Below are positions 49,301 through 58,788 of a stretch of DNA of 64,000 nucleotides, one piece after another. The stretch comes from Kalmanozyma brasiliensis GHG001 (taxonomy: Eukaryota; Basidiomycota; Ustilaginomycetes; Ustilaginales). The stretch lies in contig NW_015961949.1 in assembly GCF_000497045.1 (NCBI RefSeq), forward strand, positions 248,001-312,000. The letters run 5' to 3'. Below the pieces are notes generated by a model. That model saw only the letters and a list, made by a program, of their open reading frames with translations, searched no databases and was not told the origin of the DNA. The position numbers and the translations under genes are program-made. How positions within the stretch are numbered: position 1 is the stretch's first letter; the number at the start of each line of letters is the position of its first letter.

Positions 49301-50866
49301 TCAAAGCTTTGGCAGCGGCCAGTCAAGCTTCTCGCCATAGTTCCAGTGAATCGCCTTGACATCGCAATACGCCTTGATGGCATCGACACCCAGCTCGCGT
49401 CCGAACCCACTCGCCTTCATTCCGCCGAAGGGCACCGAGTTGCTGAGCGCCACATAATTGTTGACCCATACAGTGCCCGCGTCGATGGCCGACACCATTC
49501 GCTGGATCTGGCTCGCGTTCTCTGAAAAGACGCCGGCGCCCAGACCGTACTCGGTCTCGTTGGCCAACCTGATCGCCTCCTCCTCTGTGCTGAATTTCGC
49601 CACTGCCAGCACGGGGCCGAAGATCTCCTCGTCGACGATCCTCATGCCCTTGCGGCAGCCAGAAAAGATGGTTGGCTCGACGAAGAAGCCTTTGCTGAAT
49701 TTAGCGTCGGGACTCTTCCATGCCTGACCGCCAACCTCAACCTTGGCGCCTTGACGCTTGCCCGACTCGATCATGTCGAGAATCTTGTCACGCTGTTGCT
49801 GGCTCACCTGCGGGCCTTGGAAGGTGAGCTCGTGGAATGGATCACCCACCTTGTGTGCCTTGAACGCCGCGACGAGCTGCTGCATGAACTCGTCGTAGAT
49901 CTTGTCCTGCACAAAGAGGCGAGATCCAGCGGTGCAGTCTTGGCCCTGGTTGAAGAGGATCCCGAGGCAGACCCAGCGAACGGCCTGCTCGATATCGGCA
50001 CTCTCGAACACCACCACGGGCGACTTGCCGCCCAGCTCGAGGGTGACCTTCTTCATGTTGCTCTCGGCCGCCGCCTTCATAATACGCTTGCCTGTGAGAG
50101 TGGACCCGGTGAAGGCGACCTTTTGAATGTCCATATGCCTCGAGATGGCCTCTCCCACCTCAGCGCCGTATCCGTTGACAACAGAGATGACACCAGGAGG
50201 GAAGCCTGCTTCGACCGAAAGCTGAGCGAGCTTGAGCGCTGTCAGCGGCGTCTGCTCTGCTGGCTTCAAGATGACGCAGTTGCCCGCCGCCAACGCAGGC
50301 CCCAGCTTCCACGCAGCCATCTGAATCGGGTAGTTCCACGGGATAATCTGACCGCAGATGCCCAGCGGCTCAATGCGTGTATAGGCGATCTTCTCTCCCT
50401 CGGTCTGCTCGATCGTCTTGCCCTCGATCTTGTCGGCGAGACCACCGTAATAGCGCAGACAACCGGCCGAATCGGGCACGTCGAAGCTGCTCGCCATCCA
50501 CACGGGCTTGCCGTTGTCCATGCTCTCGAGCTCGGCCAGCTCGTCTAGATGCTTGTCGATCAGATCGGCGAAGGCGAGGAGGAGGCGCGATCGTTGTGTT
50601 GGAGTCGAGCGCTTGCCCCAGACCGTGTTGTAGGCGGCGCGAGCTGCGCTGACTGCCGACTCGACATCAGCCGACCCGCCGAGGGCCAGAGTGCATAGCT
50701 TTTCGCCAGTGGCCGGGTTGATCGAGTCGAACGTCTTGCCGGTGGCAGAGGCATGGAAGGCGTTGTTGATGAAGATGCCCGAGGGGACCTGCCACTTGTT
50801 CCCCGTAGGCGTGGAGATGGTCACCGATGGAGCGGACTGAGTGGCGTTTGTGTGGGACGTGTTCAT
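49301..50866 (-). CDS. NAD(P)+ aldehyde dehydrogenase, Iad1-like, with PTS1-like C-terminus
   Basis: 521 aa, intron-less, from ATG 50866. Complete ALDH superfamily core: PWNYP (N178), ILKPAEQTP (K201), FTGSTLTGK (254-260), LELGGKSP (general base E277), FNQGQDCTAGSR (nucleophile C311), EEIFGPV and the C-terminal PFGGMKASGFGRELG. It oxidises an aldehyde to the acid with NAD(P)+. In Ustilago maydis a related enzyme, Iad1, converts indole-3-acetaldehyde to auxin and is tryptophan/ethanol responsive; whether this is its orthologue or a paralogue cannot be told by eye. Divergent from the copper amine oxidase, whose product it could consume. The last residues are LPKL; PKL fits the relaxed PTS1 consensus, so dual or peroxisomal location is possible. 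Confidence 0.92.
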   Translation of the reverse strand: MNTSHTNATQSAPSVTISTPTGNKWQVPSGIFINNAFHASATGKTFDSINPATGEKLCTLALGGSADVESAVSAARAAYNTVWGKRSTPTQRSRLLLAFADLIDKHLDELAELESMDNGKPVWMASSFDVPDSAGCLRYYGGLADKIEGKTIEQTEGEKIAYTRIEPLGICGQIIPWNYPIQMAAWKLGPALAAGNCVILKPAEQTPLTALKLAQLSVEAGFPPGVISVVNGYGAEVGEAISRHMDIQKVAFTGSTLTGKRIMKAAAESNMKKVTLELGGKSPVVVFESADIEQAVRWVCLGILFNQGQDCTAGSRLFVQDKIYDEFMQQLVAAFKAHKVGDPFHELTFQGPQVSQQQRDKILDMIESGKRQGAKVEVGGQAWKSPDAKFSKGFFVEPTIFSGCRKGMRIVDEEIFGPVLAVAKFSTEEEAIRLANETEYGLGAGVFSENASQIQRMVSAIDAGTVWVNNYVALSNSVPFGGMKASGFGRELGVDAIKAYCDVKAIHWNYGEKLDWPLPKL

Positions 50867-51319
50867 TTTGCGAGCTGTTGTGTTGAGACTGAAGCGGAGC
50901 TCTCAGATAGGCTGCTCTGGAGAGTGGGGTCCTTTTGTAGAAGCTCCGGAGGTGTTGATGGGACCAAAGCTCGCGATGGCTTCGATGAAGGATGAGCTTG
51001 AGGTTCTTGACACGACCATCTGTCCTCCTCAAGGGTCCGGAAAAGACCGATGCGCTGCCAGCAGAGGCGCTTCATTAGCGTCACGCTCGAATCGCGATCC
51101 GCTTCGCTTCGATCGTCGACCCACCTGCAATGGAGCAATGTGACTCAAGCCCACAGACGAAGTCGACTCTGCGTGCATGTTGCATTCTCTCACTCTGTTG
51201 CGGTCCCCGCAGTTGAATTTCCGATAGAAAAAGCTCGGCAACTTGGGACCATGAGCGGCTTATCTCTTGCCAAGGGGACACTGCTCAAGAGCCTCGAGCC
51301 CGGTTGGGTTGACAGCTGA

Positions 51320-51346
51320 CCTCGTTAAGCACCTGGTCTTAACGAG
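51320..51346 (+). promoter_or_regulatory. Inverted repeat CTCGTTAAG-N8-CTTAACGAG
   Basis: Two perfect 9-bp inverted arms at 51321-51329 and 51338-51346 separated by 8 bp; the left arm is part of a full 11-mer copy (51320-51330). About 455-480 nt from the dehydrogenase ATG and 955-980 nt from the oxidase ATG. Spacing and symmetry suit a dimeric regulator. Confidence 0.65.
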
Positions 51347-51785
51347 CAGACCCTTTGATTTGCGCTCCTTTCCCGCCTTTCCGGGAGCGACTCGAGCCTT
51401 ATCGCGGGCGGGGGTGTACAGAAACAGCTCAAGTGCCTCATCCCTCTCACAAGAAGGGTGCCAAGTGAGGCGTCAATTTCGCTCGATGTCCCCACATGTC
51501 CCGTTCTGTGGAGCCTCCTGAGTGTCCGAGTGCTTTGCTCCTCTGACCAAATGAGTTCTTTCGGCCAATGACCAGACTTTGTCTCTCGGATACGCCCGCG
51601 CGTGCGAACTCGACAGCCGATTCCCTCCCACACTGATCCAGCGTCTCGCAACAAAGCCGCACGCAGCACAATGAACGCAGAGTCAGCCGATCTGTGATAC
51701 TGTAGACTGGACTCTCGAGCATGACCCAATCACAAACTGAAAGCAAAGCCAAGCCCGTCCCACATTCTACCGGCCAACAGAGCTA

Positions 51786-51796
51786 CCTCGTTAAGC
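51786..51796 (-). promoter_or_regulatory. GCTTAACGAGG motif copy 4 (amine oxidase promoter)
   Basis: Exact 11-mer on the minus strand, about 505 nt before the oxidase ATG, directly followed by a GATAAG site (reverse) at 51798. Confidence 0.6.
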
Positions 51797-52299
51797 TCTT
51801 ATCGCTGCCCCGGCTTATCCACCGAGCCTGCCTGCTGCATCACGTTCCCGACCTCTGGTCTCACTCGTCTAGCTCTCTATGCTTGCCCACCGCAACCTGC
51901 CCTGCTGACCCTCGATCGAGCCTCCGTTGACTGCCACGGGCCAAATTTGCTCCCGCAAGCTAGCCGCAGCCGCGAGAGTTGGAGGCTTTAGGACGCTGTG
52001 CTCTGTCTCGCCTCGACTTCGTGTGATCAGGAGAGAGATTGTGTGGGCCTCGAGCTGCTATCGGCTCCATATAATCCCTCAACATCACCCTCAACCCTCT
52101 TCTTGCAACCTCCTTCTTCTTATCCCTGAACCAAGAACATCTCCGTCTCGCAACTCACAAGCACGTGTCAAGCTCTCATAGCGCAAAACACCTCACAAGC
52201 CCCCAACACTAGCGCTGGTCCCCTTACCTCTCCGCTAGCAGTTATCCCGCACCCTACCACAATACTCCGTATGACAGTAACATCGCCTTCAAATCTGCT

Positions 52300-54744
52300 A
52301 TGATGTCTTCCACTCAGTCGCATTCCTTCAACCCCTCGGGCCGCACCTCTCACGGACTGCAGCTCGACCACCACCCTCTCGATGCTCTCACTGCTGCAGA
52401 GATTGCCGCCGTCTCCCTCGTCGTGCGCAGCCACTTTGCCGCTCGCACCTCGGTCAAGGCCGTCAAATTCTGCAGCTCTCTCCTCATCCCTCCCGTCAAG
52501 GCCGCCGTTCTCTACGCGCTCGGACTCCCTCTTCCTCGTGACTGCCAGCTCGATGACCGCAAGGCTCTCCAACTGCTCAACCGCCGAGCAGAGGTGCAGC
52601 TCATCGACGCCATCAACGGCGACACCTACGAGGTCAACGTCAGCCTCGCCAACGATTTGCCCCTCCCTGGCCGCGATGGCAAGTACGCTCCCTCCACCGC
52701 CGAGGCGCTTGGCCGCGTCGAAAGCGTCAAGAAGCTCGAGGTCGGTCTGCAGCCCATTCTGACCCCGGAGGAGATCAACGAGGCCGAGAACATCCTCCGT
52801 GCTGATCCTCAAATCTGTGCCATCGCCAAGGAGGTCGGCATCGAGCCCCACCAGATGTGGGCCGACGGCTGGTCTATCGGCTACGATGACCGATTTGACA
52901 AGAAGCTCCGTGTCCAGCAGTGCCTCATGTACGCCCGCAAGAGCGAGCACGAGAACCTCTACGCTCACCCCATGGACTTCTACCCGGTCATCGACTCGAA
53001 TGCTGGCAAGGTCATCGCCATTGACTTCCCTGGTCACCGAGACCCCATGACCGGCAAGCTGTCAACCCCTCAAGGCACTTCCAAGCCTGGGCCCGTCACC
53101 ATGGACAAGGATGAGGCGCTCGCATACTCTGGCCGAAAGCGCATTCCTCCTCCCATGGAATCGTTTGACTACCTCCCGGAGCTCATGGCTCTCGACCCCA
53201 AGATGCCCGCTCTCCGAACCGACCTCAAGCCTCTCCACGTAGTCCAGCCTGAAGGTGTCAGCTTCACTCTCGACGGCAACGTGCTCGAGTGGCAAAAGTG
53301 GAAGATGCACATCGGCTTCCACCCACGAGATGGCCTTGTCATGTCCACGATCAGCTACAACGACAAGGGCAATGTTCGCCCCATCGTCTACCGCATGTCG
53401 GTGGCTGAGATGGTGGTGCCCTACGCGTCTACCGAGCACCCTCACCCACGCAAGTTTGCCTTTGACGTTGGAGAATACGGTATGGGCACGCTCGCCAACA
53501 GTCTCAAGCTCGGATGTGATTGCCTCGGCACCATCCACTACCTCGATGGTCACTATGTCGGACTCGACGGTAGCCCCACCGTCGTCGAGAACGCCATCTG
53601 CATCCACGAAGAGGACGCAGGAATCGCTTGGAAGCACACCGACTACCGACCGGGCGGAAAGGTTCGTTCAGCGCGTGGTAGGAAGCTGGTGGTCCAGATG
53701 ATCTGCACCATTGCCAACTACGAGTACATCTTTGCCTACATGTTCCACACGGACGGTAGCATCCAGCTCGAGACCAAGCTGTCCGGCATTCTTAACTTGT
53801 ACATCAAGGACCGTGACGAGCCAAATCCCTACGGTGTCGAGGTGGCCCCTCAGGTCAACGCGCACTACCACCAGCACTTGTTTGCGCTCAAGATCGATCC
53901 CATGGTCGACGGTTGCGAGAACACCGTCATCCAGACCGACTGCGAGCCCACGTCGGCACCGACAGGCTCGGATCGCAACTACCTCGGCAACGGCTTTGTC
54001 ACTGTCAAGACACCGATCAACGTCTCTGGTGGTTACGACTGGGACTGGTCTCGCCACCGCACCTGGGCGATCTACAACACCAACAAGCAGCACTACGCCG
54101 CCGGCCTTCCCGTCGGCTACAAGATCCACACGCGCGACTGGGAGCCGCTTGCCTTGCAGGCCGACTCGATGGTGGCCAAGCGTGCCGAGTTCACCAAGCA
54201 CGCGTTGTGGGTAACCAAGTTCAACGAGGAACAGATGTGGCCTGCGGGCAAGTACGTGCCCCAGCAGCGCGGCACTGCCCCTGACTCGCTGGGTCACTGG
54301 GCGGCCGAGAAGAACAAGGTTGACGACGAGGAGATTACGGTGCACGCCATCTACGGTATCACCCACATCCCGCACGCCGAGCAGTTCCCAGTGATGCCCG
54401 TCGAGCACCTCAACGTCTGGCTCAAGCCGAGCAACTTTTTCGACTTCAACCCGGCTCAGGATCTGCCTGCGCTCAACGACCCGTTCTCGAGGAGCGCGTT
54501 CGGCAGCAACGCCGGCAAGCCGCAACTCGAGGTCCAGTCAAATCCTGCCGCTCCGGCTTCGAGTGTTCAGGCAGCTGGACAAGCGGGAGGCTGCTGCTCG
54601 AAGAAGTCGACTAGCACATCGGTGCCTCAGCCAAGGCACGGCATCGCCCTGTCGGCTCCGAGCAAGAATGCTTCGGGTGGCATGACCGCTGCTCACCCGC
54701 AGAACTGCGCTTGTTGCGCCAACGATGGCTCCAGTCGTCTGTAG
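52300..54744 (+). CDS. Copper amine oxidase, peroxisomal (C-terminal SRL)
   Basis: 814 aa from ATG 52300 (a second ATG follows at once). Catalyses amine + O2 + H2O to aldehyde + NH3 + H2O2. The topaquinone precursor is Y474 in IANYEYIF; the catalytic base is D389 in FAFDVGEYG; copper ligands are H522 and H524 (NAHYHQHLF) and H689 (YGITHIP). These align with D319, Y405, H456/H458 and H624 of the Hansenula enzyme as I recall it, and the flanking GCDCLGTIHYLDGH and ICIHEEDAG blocks match too. About 100 residues beyond the usual end are added: a Ser/Ala-rich tail with GGCCSKKS and NCACCANDGSSRL. The final SRL is a peroxisomal PTS1, as in methylotrophic-yeast amine oxidases. Divergent from the aldehyde dehydrogenase, upstream of a Zn2Cys6 gene. 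Confidence 0.95.
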   Translation: MMSSTQSHSFNPSGRTSHGLQLDHHPLDALTAAEIAAVSLVVRSHFAARTSVKAVKFCSSLLIPPVKAAVLYALGLPLPRDCQLDDRKALQLLNRRAEVQLIDAINGDTYEVNVSLANDLPLPGRDGKYAPSTAEALGRVESVKKLEVGLQPILTPEEINEAENILRADPQICAIAKEVGIEPHQMWADGWSIGYDDRFDKKLRVQQCLMYARKSEHENLYAHPMDFYPVIDSNAGKVIAIDFPGHRDPMTGKLSTPQGTSKPGPVTMDKDEALAYSGRKRIPPPMESFDYLPELMALDPKMPALRTDLKPLHVVQPEGVSFTLDGNVLEWQKWKMHIGFHPRDGLVMSTISYNDKGNVRPIVYRMSVAEMVVPYASTEHPHPRKFAFDVGEYGMGTLANSLKLGCDCLGTIHYLDGHYVGLDGSPTVVENAICIHEEDAGIAWKHTDYRPGGKVRSARGRKLVVQMICTIANYEYIFAYMFHTDGSIQLETKLSGILNLYIKDRDEPNPYGVEVAPQVNAHYHQHLFALKIDPMVDGCENTVIQTDCEPTSAPTGSDRNYLGNGFVTVKTPINVSGGYDWDWSRHRTWAIYNTNKQHYAAGLPVGYKIHTRDWEPLALQADSMVAKRAEFTKHALWVTKFNEEQMWPAGKYVPQQRGTAPDSLGHWAAEKNKVDDEEITVHAIYGITHIPHAEQFPVMPVEHLNVWLKPSNFFDFNPAQDLPALNDPFSRSAFGSNAGKPQLEVQSNPAAPASSVQAAGQAGGCCSKKSTSTSVPQPRHGIALSAPSKNASGGMTAAHPQNCACCANDGSSRL

Positions 54745-55180
54745 TCTGTTCTGTATCGATACCACGTACGCTTTGCCTCTTTGTCATAACTTGTCACACG
54801 TTCCAGTTCCAGTAGTAATGCAGCTTCTTACCCATGTCTATCTCACCGCGGGTGCTCGTGACCTCATCTGCAGCTTGTGAGCTGGCTACGAGGATACTCA
54901 GCAACCGTCAACATCGTCACGCCGATGACTATGGAGCTGCGAAGTCTAACATCCTTTCTTTACTAGCCGGGTAACAGCTCGGGAGCGACGTCGACCGCGA
55001 CCTAAAAATTTGGCTGAGCAGCATCGAAAAGAAGGGTCTGAGAAGATTCTGCTCCATCACTTCCGGTCTTGTTACCGTCACGCACCATCAAGCCATCCTG
55101 CAGGTAATCGTTTCGCTCTCGGGTCTCCACAACGGCCTTCGGATCACGCCTGCGAGATAAGTCACAGTCGGCTGCTCAGC
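54745..55180. other. Promoter of the cluster Zn2Cys6 gene
   Basis: 436 nt. An AGATAAG site lies at 55155-55161, only about 20 nt before the ATG. No full GCTTAACGAGG copy was found here. Confidence 0.4.
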
Positions 55181-58100
55181 ATGAATACCGGTGCTCCACC
55201 TTTCACTACGACTGACTCGTCTCCATCGAGACGCGGACTTGCATCCTCGAGCGCTGCCACCTCCACGTCCGCATCCTCTCCAAGAAGCAGCGCTGCGCTA
55301 TCCACCCAGCCAAGAGACTTCCGCACATCGCTGTACGACCAGAACGGATCACAGTCTCCAGGCGCGGCTCGACATGGCTCGATCGGCGCCGATGCTTCAC
55401 CGTCGAGACCGAGCAAACCCAATCGATCCGCCAGCGCCTCCACAACGACGCCCTCCGCATCTTCGCCGCTACGACGCAAGACCAACATGAGCAACGACAA
55501 AGCCGAAAAACGACGGAGCAGTCGAGCCTGCCTCGAATGTCGCCTCGCCAAGACCAAATGCCACGTCACTGGCAGCAAGTTTATCTGCGACCGATGCGCC
55601 AAGTTCTCTTTCGAGTGCAGATTCGTAAGACACCACAGAGGGCGCAAGCCCGTGTCGAAGCTTGCTTCCATTGACGCAGATGATCCGGATGCGGGCGTCG
55701 GGTCGTCGAGACTTGGAGCTTCGGACGACGACATGGGTTCGGAGCACGACAGCGACTCGGTCAACGAGGACGCCACCTTCAAGTCCGACTCTGCCGCGGT
55801 CAACGAGGATGACTTCCACGCCGCAGACGATACGGACGGCGACACAAGCAGATGGGACAACGCTCCTCCCGCTGCGTCGGCAGGTACCGACTCACCCCTG
55901 AGGAGAGGTAGAGACGCTATTGCGAGCAGATCGGGCGGAAGTCGTGCCAACAGCAAAGCCAGACTGCCAAAGAATACGCATGGCCTGCACGAGCTCGACA
56001 CCAGCGCGAGACGTAGGATCTGGGAAATGCTGGCTCAAAAGATCCCGCAGCGTGGATCAACGTATACATTCGTCAGCAAGGGTGAGGTGGCCCACGACAA
56101 CCTACAAGCTTCCACATCAAAGCCTGGCAGCAAGCTCGCCGCTGAAGTCAGAAACGGCGCAGCAGGAGTGACAGACGGCACCAAGAGCACAGCTGGAGGG
56201 CAGTCCCTGCATGACTCTATGGAAGCCGCAGACGGCTCAGGCCAAGCAGGTACAAAGACATCGGCACCGTCGCAGCATTTCGCATCGACTTTCCGCAATC
56301 TCCTGCGTCCTGTTGATAAGCGAGCAGGTGCATCGACAGCCGCAGAAGAGACAGCATCCGCGGTCACCGCGCGCTACCCGAGGCTGCCCGAGACTCTCAA
56401 CCTCTTTGGACCGAAGGACCCGGTCGATGTCGGCATCCTCTCGATGGCAGCTGCACATCGTCTGTATGCCTACTACTTCGAACATCTCAATCCGTGGGGG
56501 ATGAATTTCGATCCGTACTTTGTGTCGCACGATGCGGTACGCGCTTCATCGTCTTTCCTCTACTCGACCATCCTGTATCTTGGCTCGAGATACATCGAGC
56601 TCGCTGCGGACGAGACACACAGTGACACACTGTCAATTGCCGGTCCGTCGTTCGCGAGGCCACGTCCGGATGATGATCGAATCACAACGTTGATTTCTGC
56701 TCAACTAGGCAGCCATGTGCGCAGCCTCGCGATCACGGCCTTTGCGATGGGCGACCGACGGATGGAGACTGGCGTGGCCATGTATCTGTCGTCCGTGTGG
56801 AAGGAGGCAGACGATCACTTCACCATTCTCTACTGCAGCTATGCGGCCAAGATCATGAGCGACATTCCGACGGAACTCCTCTCGCTGCTGCCGTCTTCTC
56901 AATCAGGCTCCAATGCAAGAGCCAAGACTAACGCAAGAGCTGTCGATGACGCAAGCCTCCACCAACAGAGACTGCGTCGCAACCAACAGCGTCAGTTCCT
57001 CTTCCACTTCATTCAAGAGCATACGCAGCTGCTCCACTTTGCTCCACGTCCTAACTTCGACCGCGGACCAAGTCTGCTGCGCAACCTGCTCGCATGGGCG
57101 GACGACGGTTTGGCGACGGAAGATGACGTCCTGCTGTGTGCCGATATTGACTCTGTGCTGCTGCAGACCAAGTACAAGTCGATCATGGAGCGTGCGCAGG
57201 CGCAGGAGAAAGATACACTGTACGGCGGCAGCGAGTGCTTTTTGCTGCTCCAGAGCTTCATGGATGAGCTGGAGGGCTGGACGAGTAGGTGGGAGCTGCA
57301 GGCTAGGAAGATTGATCAGAGGTTCAGACGCGAGGTCGAGCCGACGGAGGAGGATGGCATCGACAGAGAGAAGAACGGCGATGCGCCACATGACCATCTT
57401 TCCGATCGGTCCAGGGGCGACTTTGCCGGTCATCTGCCTCTCGACGCACGCATGCACCTGCTGAGTGTGATGCGCAGCAGTCTGGTGATGCAGATCTCGA
57501 GTATCGCCTTCCGTGCTTCGCTACGCGATATCAATAAGGCCAAACCAACCACCTCTAGCAAGTCGTCCAACGTCGGGTCTTCCTCCGCCTTCTCGCCCTC
57601 CGCGCTATCCGCAATGGACGACCGCGCCGAACAGATCTACTACACGTGTCTCGACTCGGCTCTCAACCTTCTCGTCCATACGACACAGCTGCCGCCATCG
57701 ATCCTCCGCCACGCGCAGGACATGATCATGGTCCTCGCCCCGCACGCTGCTTTGCTTGCAACCTACCTCATCTCCCTCCCCCTCCCCTCGGTCCCGCCCA
57801 ATTTCGCGTCCAGCGCAGCAGCATCCGAACGACTCAGCTACGAGTACGCCAAGGTCAAGACCCGGATTCGACGGCGAAAAGAGTACGAGCGCAAGTGTCT
57901 CGAGCTCATGCGCGATACGAGGGAGTCGTTTAGAGCGGCCCGGGTGAGGGCGGACGACCACGTGGAGCTGTGCGCGGGGTACTTTGATTCGCTGTTGAAC
58001 GTCATTGAGGGGGATAGTGAGAGGGTGGGTGCGGGGACGAAGCGGTCGAGGAGCGCGGTGGGCGAGGAGGAGACGGAGCGCCCAAGGAGCCTTGCAAAGG

Positions 58101-58609
58101 TCGCCGATGTGGTCGGGCGGGCGAGCTCTGCTGGTCCACATGCGCTCAAAGGGACACCAAACCGGCATCATGCTACGTCAACCATGGACACTTCCGCTGC
58201 GGAAACCCTGCTCAATCTGCACGCGGAGCAACCTTCGAACAGCACAGACGCAGAACAGCAGACGGACACAAACTCGCCCGCTCGTCTCGCAGGCTATTAT
58301 GGGCCGTACTTTCCTCAACCTGGCACCACCCCACCGTCGGGGGCATCGGGCGCGCCCTTCTCACCGGGAAGCTTCAGCACGGGCATGTTTGGCCACTTCG
58401 CCCCCACCACCGCCGGCGGAGGTGCTGCGTCCCCACACCAAGCGCAGAGATTCCCGCTGTATCAACCACAGCAACAGGGCGGATTCGATGGGTTCGGACT
58501 GGCCATGCCTGGAACGGTCACTCCGACTGCTGGGACGGGAACTAGCACGCCAGTCGACTGGACCTGGTTGCAGAGCTTTTTGGACGTTCCCGAGTTTTCC
58601 TGGATGTAG
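55181..58609 (+). CDS. Zn2Cys6 transcription factor of the amine-utilisation cluster
   Basis: 1142 aa from ATG 55181; the frame is open further upstream only to a TTG. The N-terminus is Ser-rich. The binuclear cluster CLECRLAKTKCHVTGSKFICDRCAKFSFEC at about residues 117-146 has spacing C-x2-C-x6-C-x8-C-x2-C-x6-C, followed by a basic segment (RHHRGRKPVSK). A long acidic/Ser region follows; the middle homology region spans about 400-900 (FGPKDPVDVGILSMAAAHRLYAYYFEHLNPWGMNFDPYFVSHDAVR, SSFLYSTILYLGSRY). The C-terminus is Gly/Pro/Thr-rich and ends DVPEFSWM, a possible activation tail. Position directly downstream of the copper amine oxidase suggests it controls the permease, dehydrogenase and oxidase; binding to GCTTAACGAGG is inference only. 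Confidence 0.9.
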   Translation: MNTGAPPFTTTDSSPSRRGLASSSAATSTSASSPRSSAALSTQPRDFRTSLYDQNGSQSPGAARHGSIGADASPSRPSKPNRSASASTTTPSASSPLRRKTNMSNDKAEKRRSSRACLECRLAKTKCHVTGSKFICDRCAKFSFECRFVRHHRGRKPVSKLASIDADDPDAGVGSSRLGASDDDMGSEHDSDSVNEDATFKSDSAAVNEDDFHAADDTDGDTSRWDNAPPAASAGTDSPLRRGRDAIASRSGGSRANSKARLPKNTHGLHELDTSARRRIWEMLAQKIPQRGSTYTFVSKGEVAHDNLQASTSKPGSKLAAEVRNGAAGVTDGTKSTAGGQSLHDSMEAADGSGQAGTKTSAPSQHFASTFRNLLRPVDKRAGASTAAEETASAVTARYPRLPETLNLFGPKDPVDVGILSMAAAHRLYAYYFEHLNPWGMNFDPYFVSHDAVRASSSFLYSTILYLGSRYIELAADETHSDTLSIAGPSFARPRPDDDRITTLISAQLGSHVRSLAITAFAMGDRRMETGVAMYLSSVWKEADDHFTILYCSYAAKIMSDIPTELLSLLPSSQSGSNARAKTNARAVDDASLHQQRLRRNQQRQFLFHFIQEHTQLLHFAPRPNFDRGPSLLRNLLAWADDGLATEDDVLLCADIDSVLLQTKYKSIMERAQAQEKDTLYGGSECFLLLQSFMDELEGWTSRWELQARKIDQRFRREVEPTEEDGIDREKNGDAPHDHLSDRSRGDFAGHLPLDARMHLLSVMRSSLVMQISSIAFRASLRDINKAKPTTSSKSSNVGSSSAFSPSALSAMDDRAEQIYYTCLDSALNLLVHTTQLPPSILRHAQDMIMVLAPHAALLATYLISLPLPSVPPNFASSAAASERLSYEYAKVKTRIRRRKEYERKCLELMRDTRESFRAARVRADDHVELCAGYFDSLLNVIEGDSERVGAGTKRSRSAVGEEETERPRSLAKVADVVGRASSAGPHALKGTPNRHHATSTMDTSAAETLLNLHAEQPSNSTDAEQQTDTNSPARLAGYYGPYFPQPGTTPPSGASGAPFSPGSFSTGMFGHFAPTTAGGGAASPHQAQRFPLYQPQQQGGFDGFGLAMPGTVTPTAGTGTSTPVDWTWLQSFLDVPEFSWM

Positions 58610-58788
58610 ACAGCCCGGACACAATCAACTGTTACCTCCCATCATTATCTCTGTAATCACCTTGTGCAGCCCCAACCTGTGCTCAGCCGAAAGCGTTTGC
58701 CGATGCCTCGTGTCACATGTGTCCGATGTCAGACTGCGATGAAACTTGCGTATGTGATTGCCTCCGAAACGTGTGATGAGTAAGGGGA

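Larger units (their letters stand above)
50867..52299. promoter_or_regulatory. Divergent promoter of aldehyde dehydrogenase and copper amine oxidase
   Basis: 1.43 kb. Contains CCTCGTTAAGC (reverse of GCTTAACGAGG) at 51320-51330 and 51786-51796 and CTTAACGAG at 51338-51346; the first and last form an inverted repeat. Reverse GATAAG (CTTATC) at 51259-51264, 51398-51403, 51798-51803, 51814-51819 and 52119-52124. TATAAT at 52069-52074 is a possible TATA element for the oxidase. No gene is seen. Confidence 0.65.
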
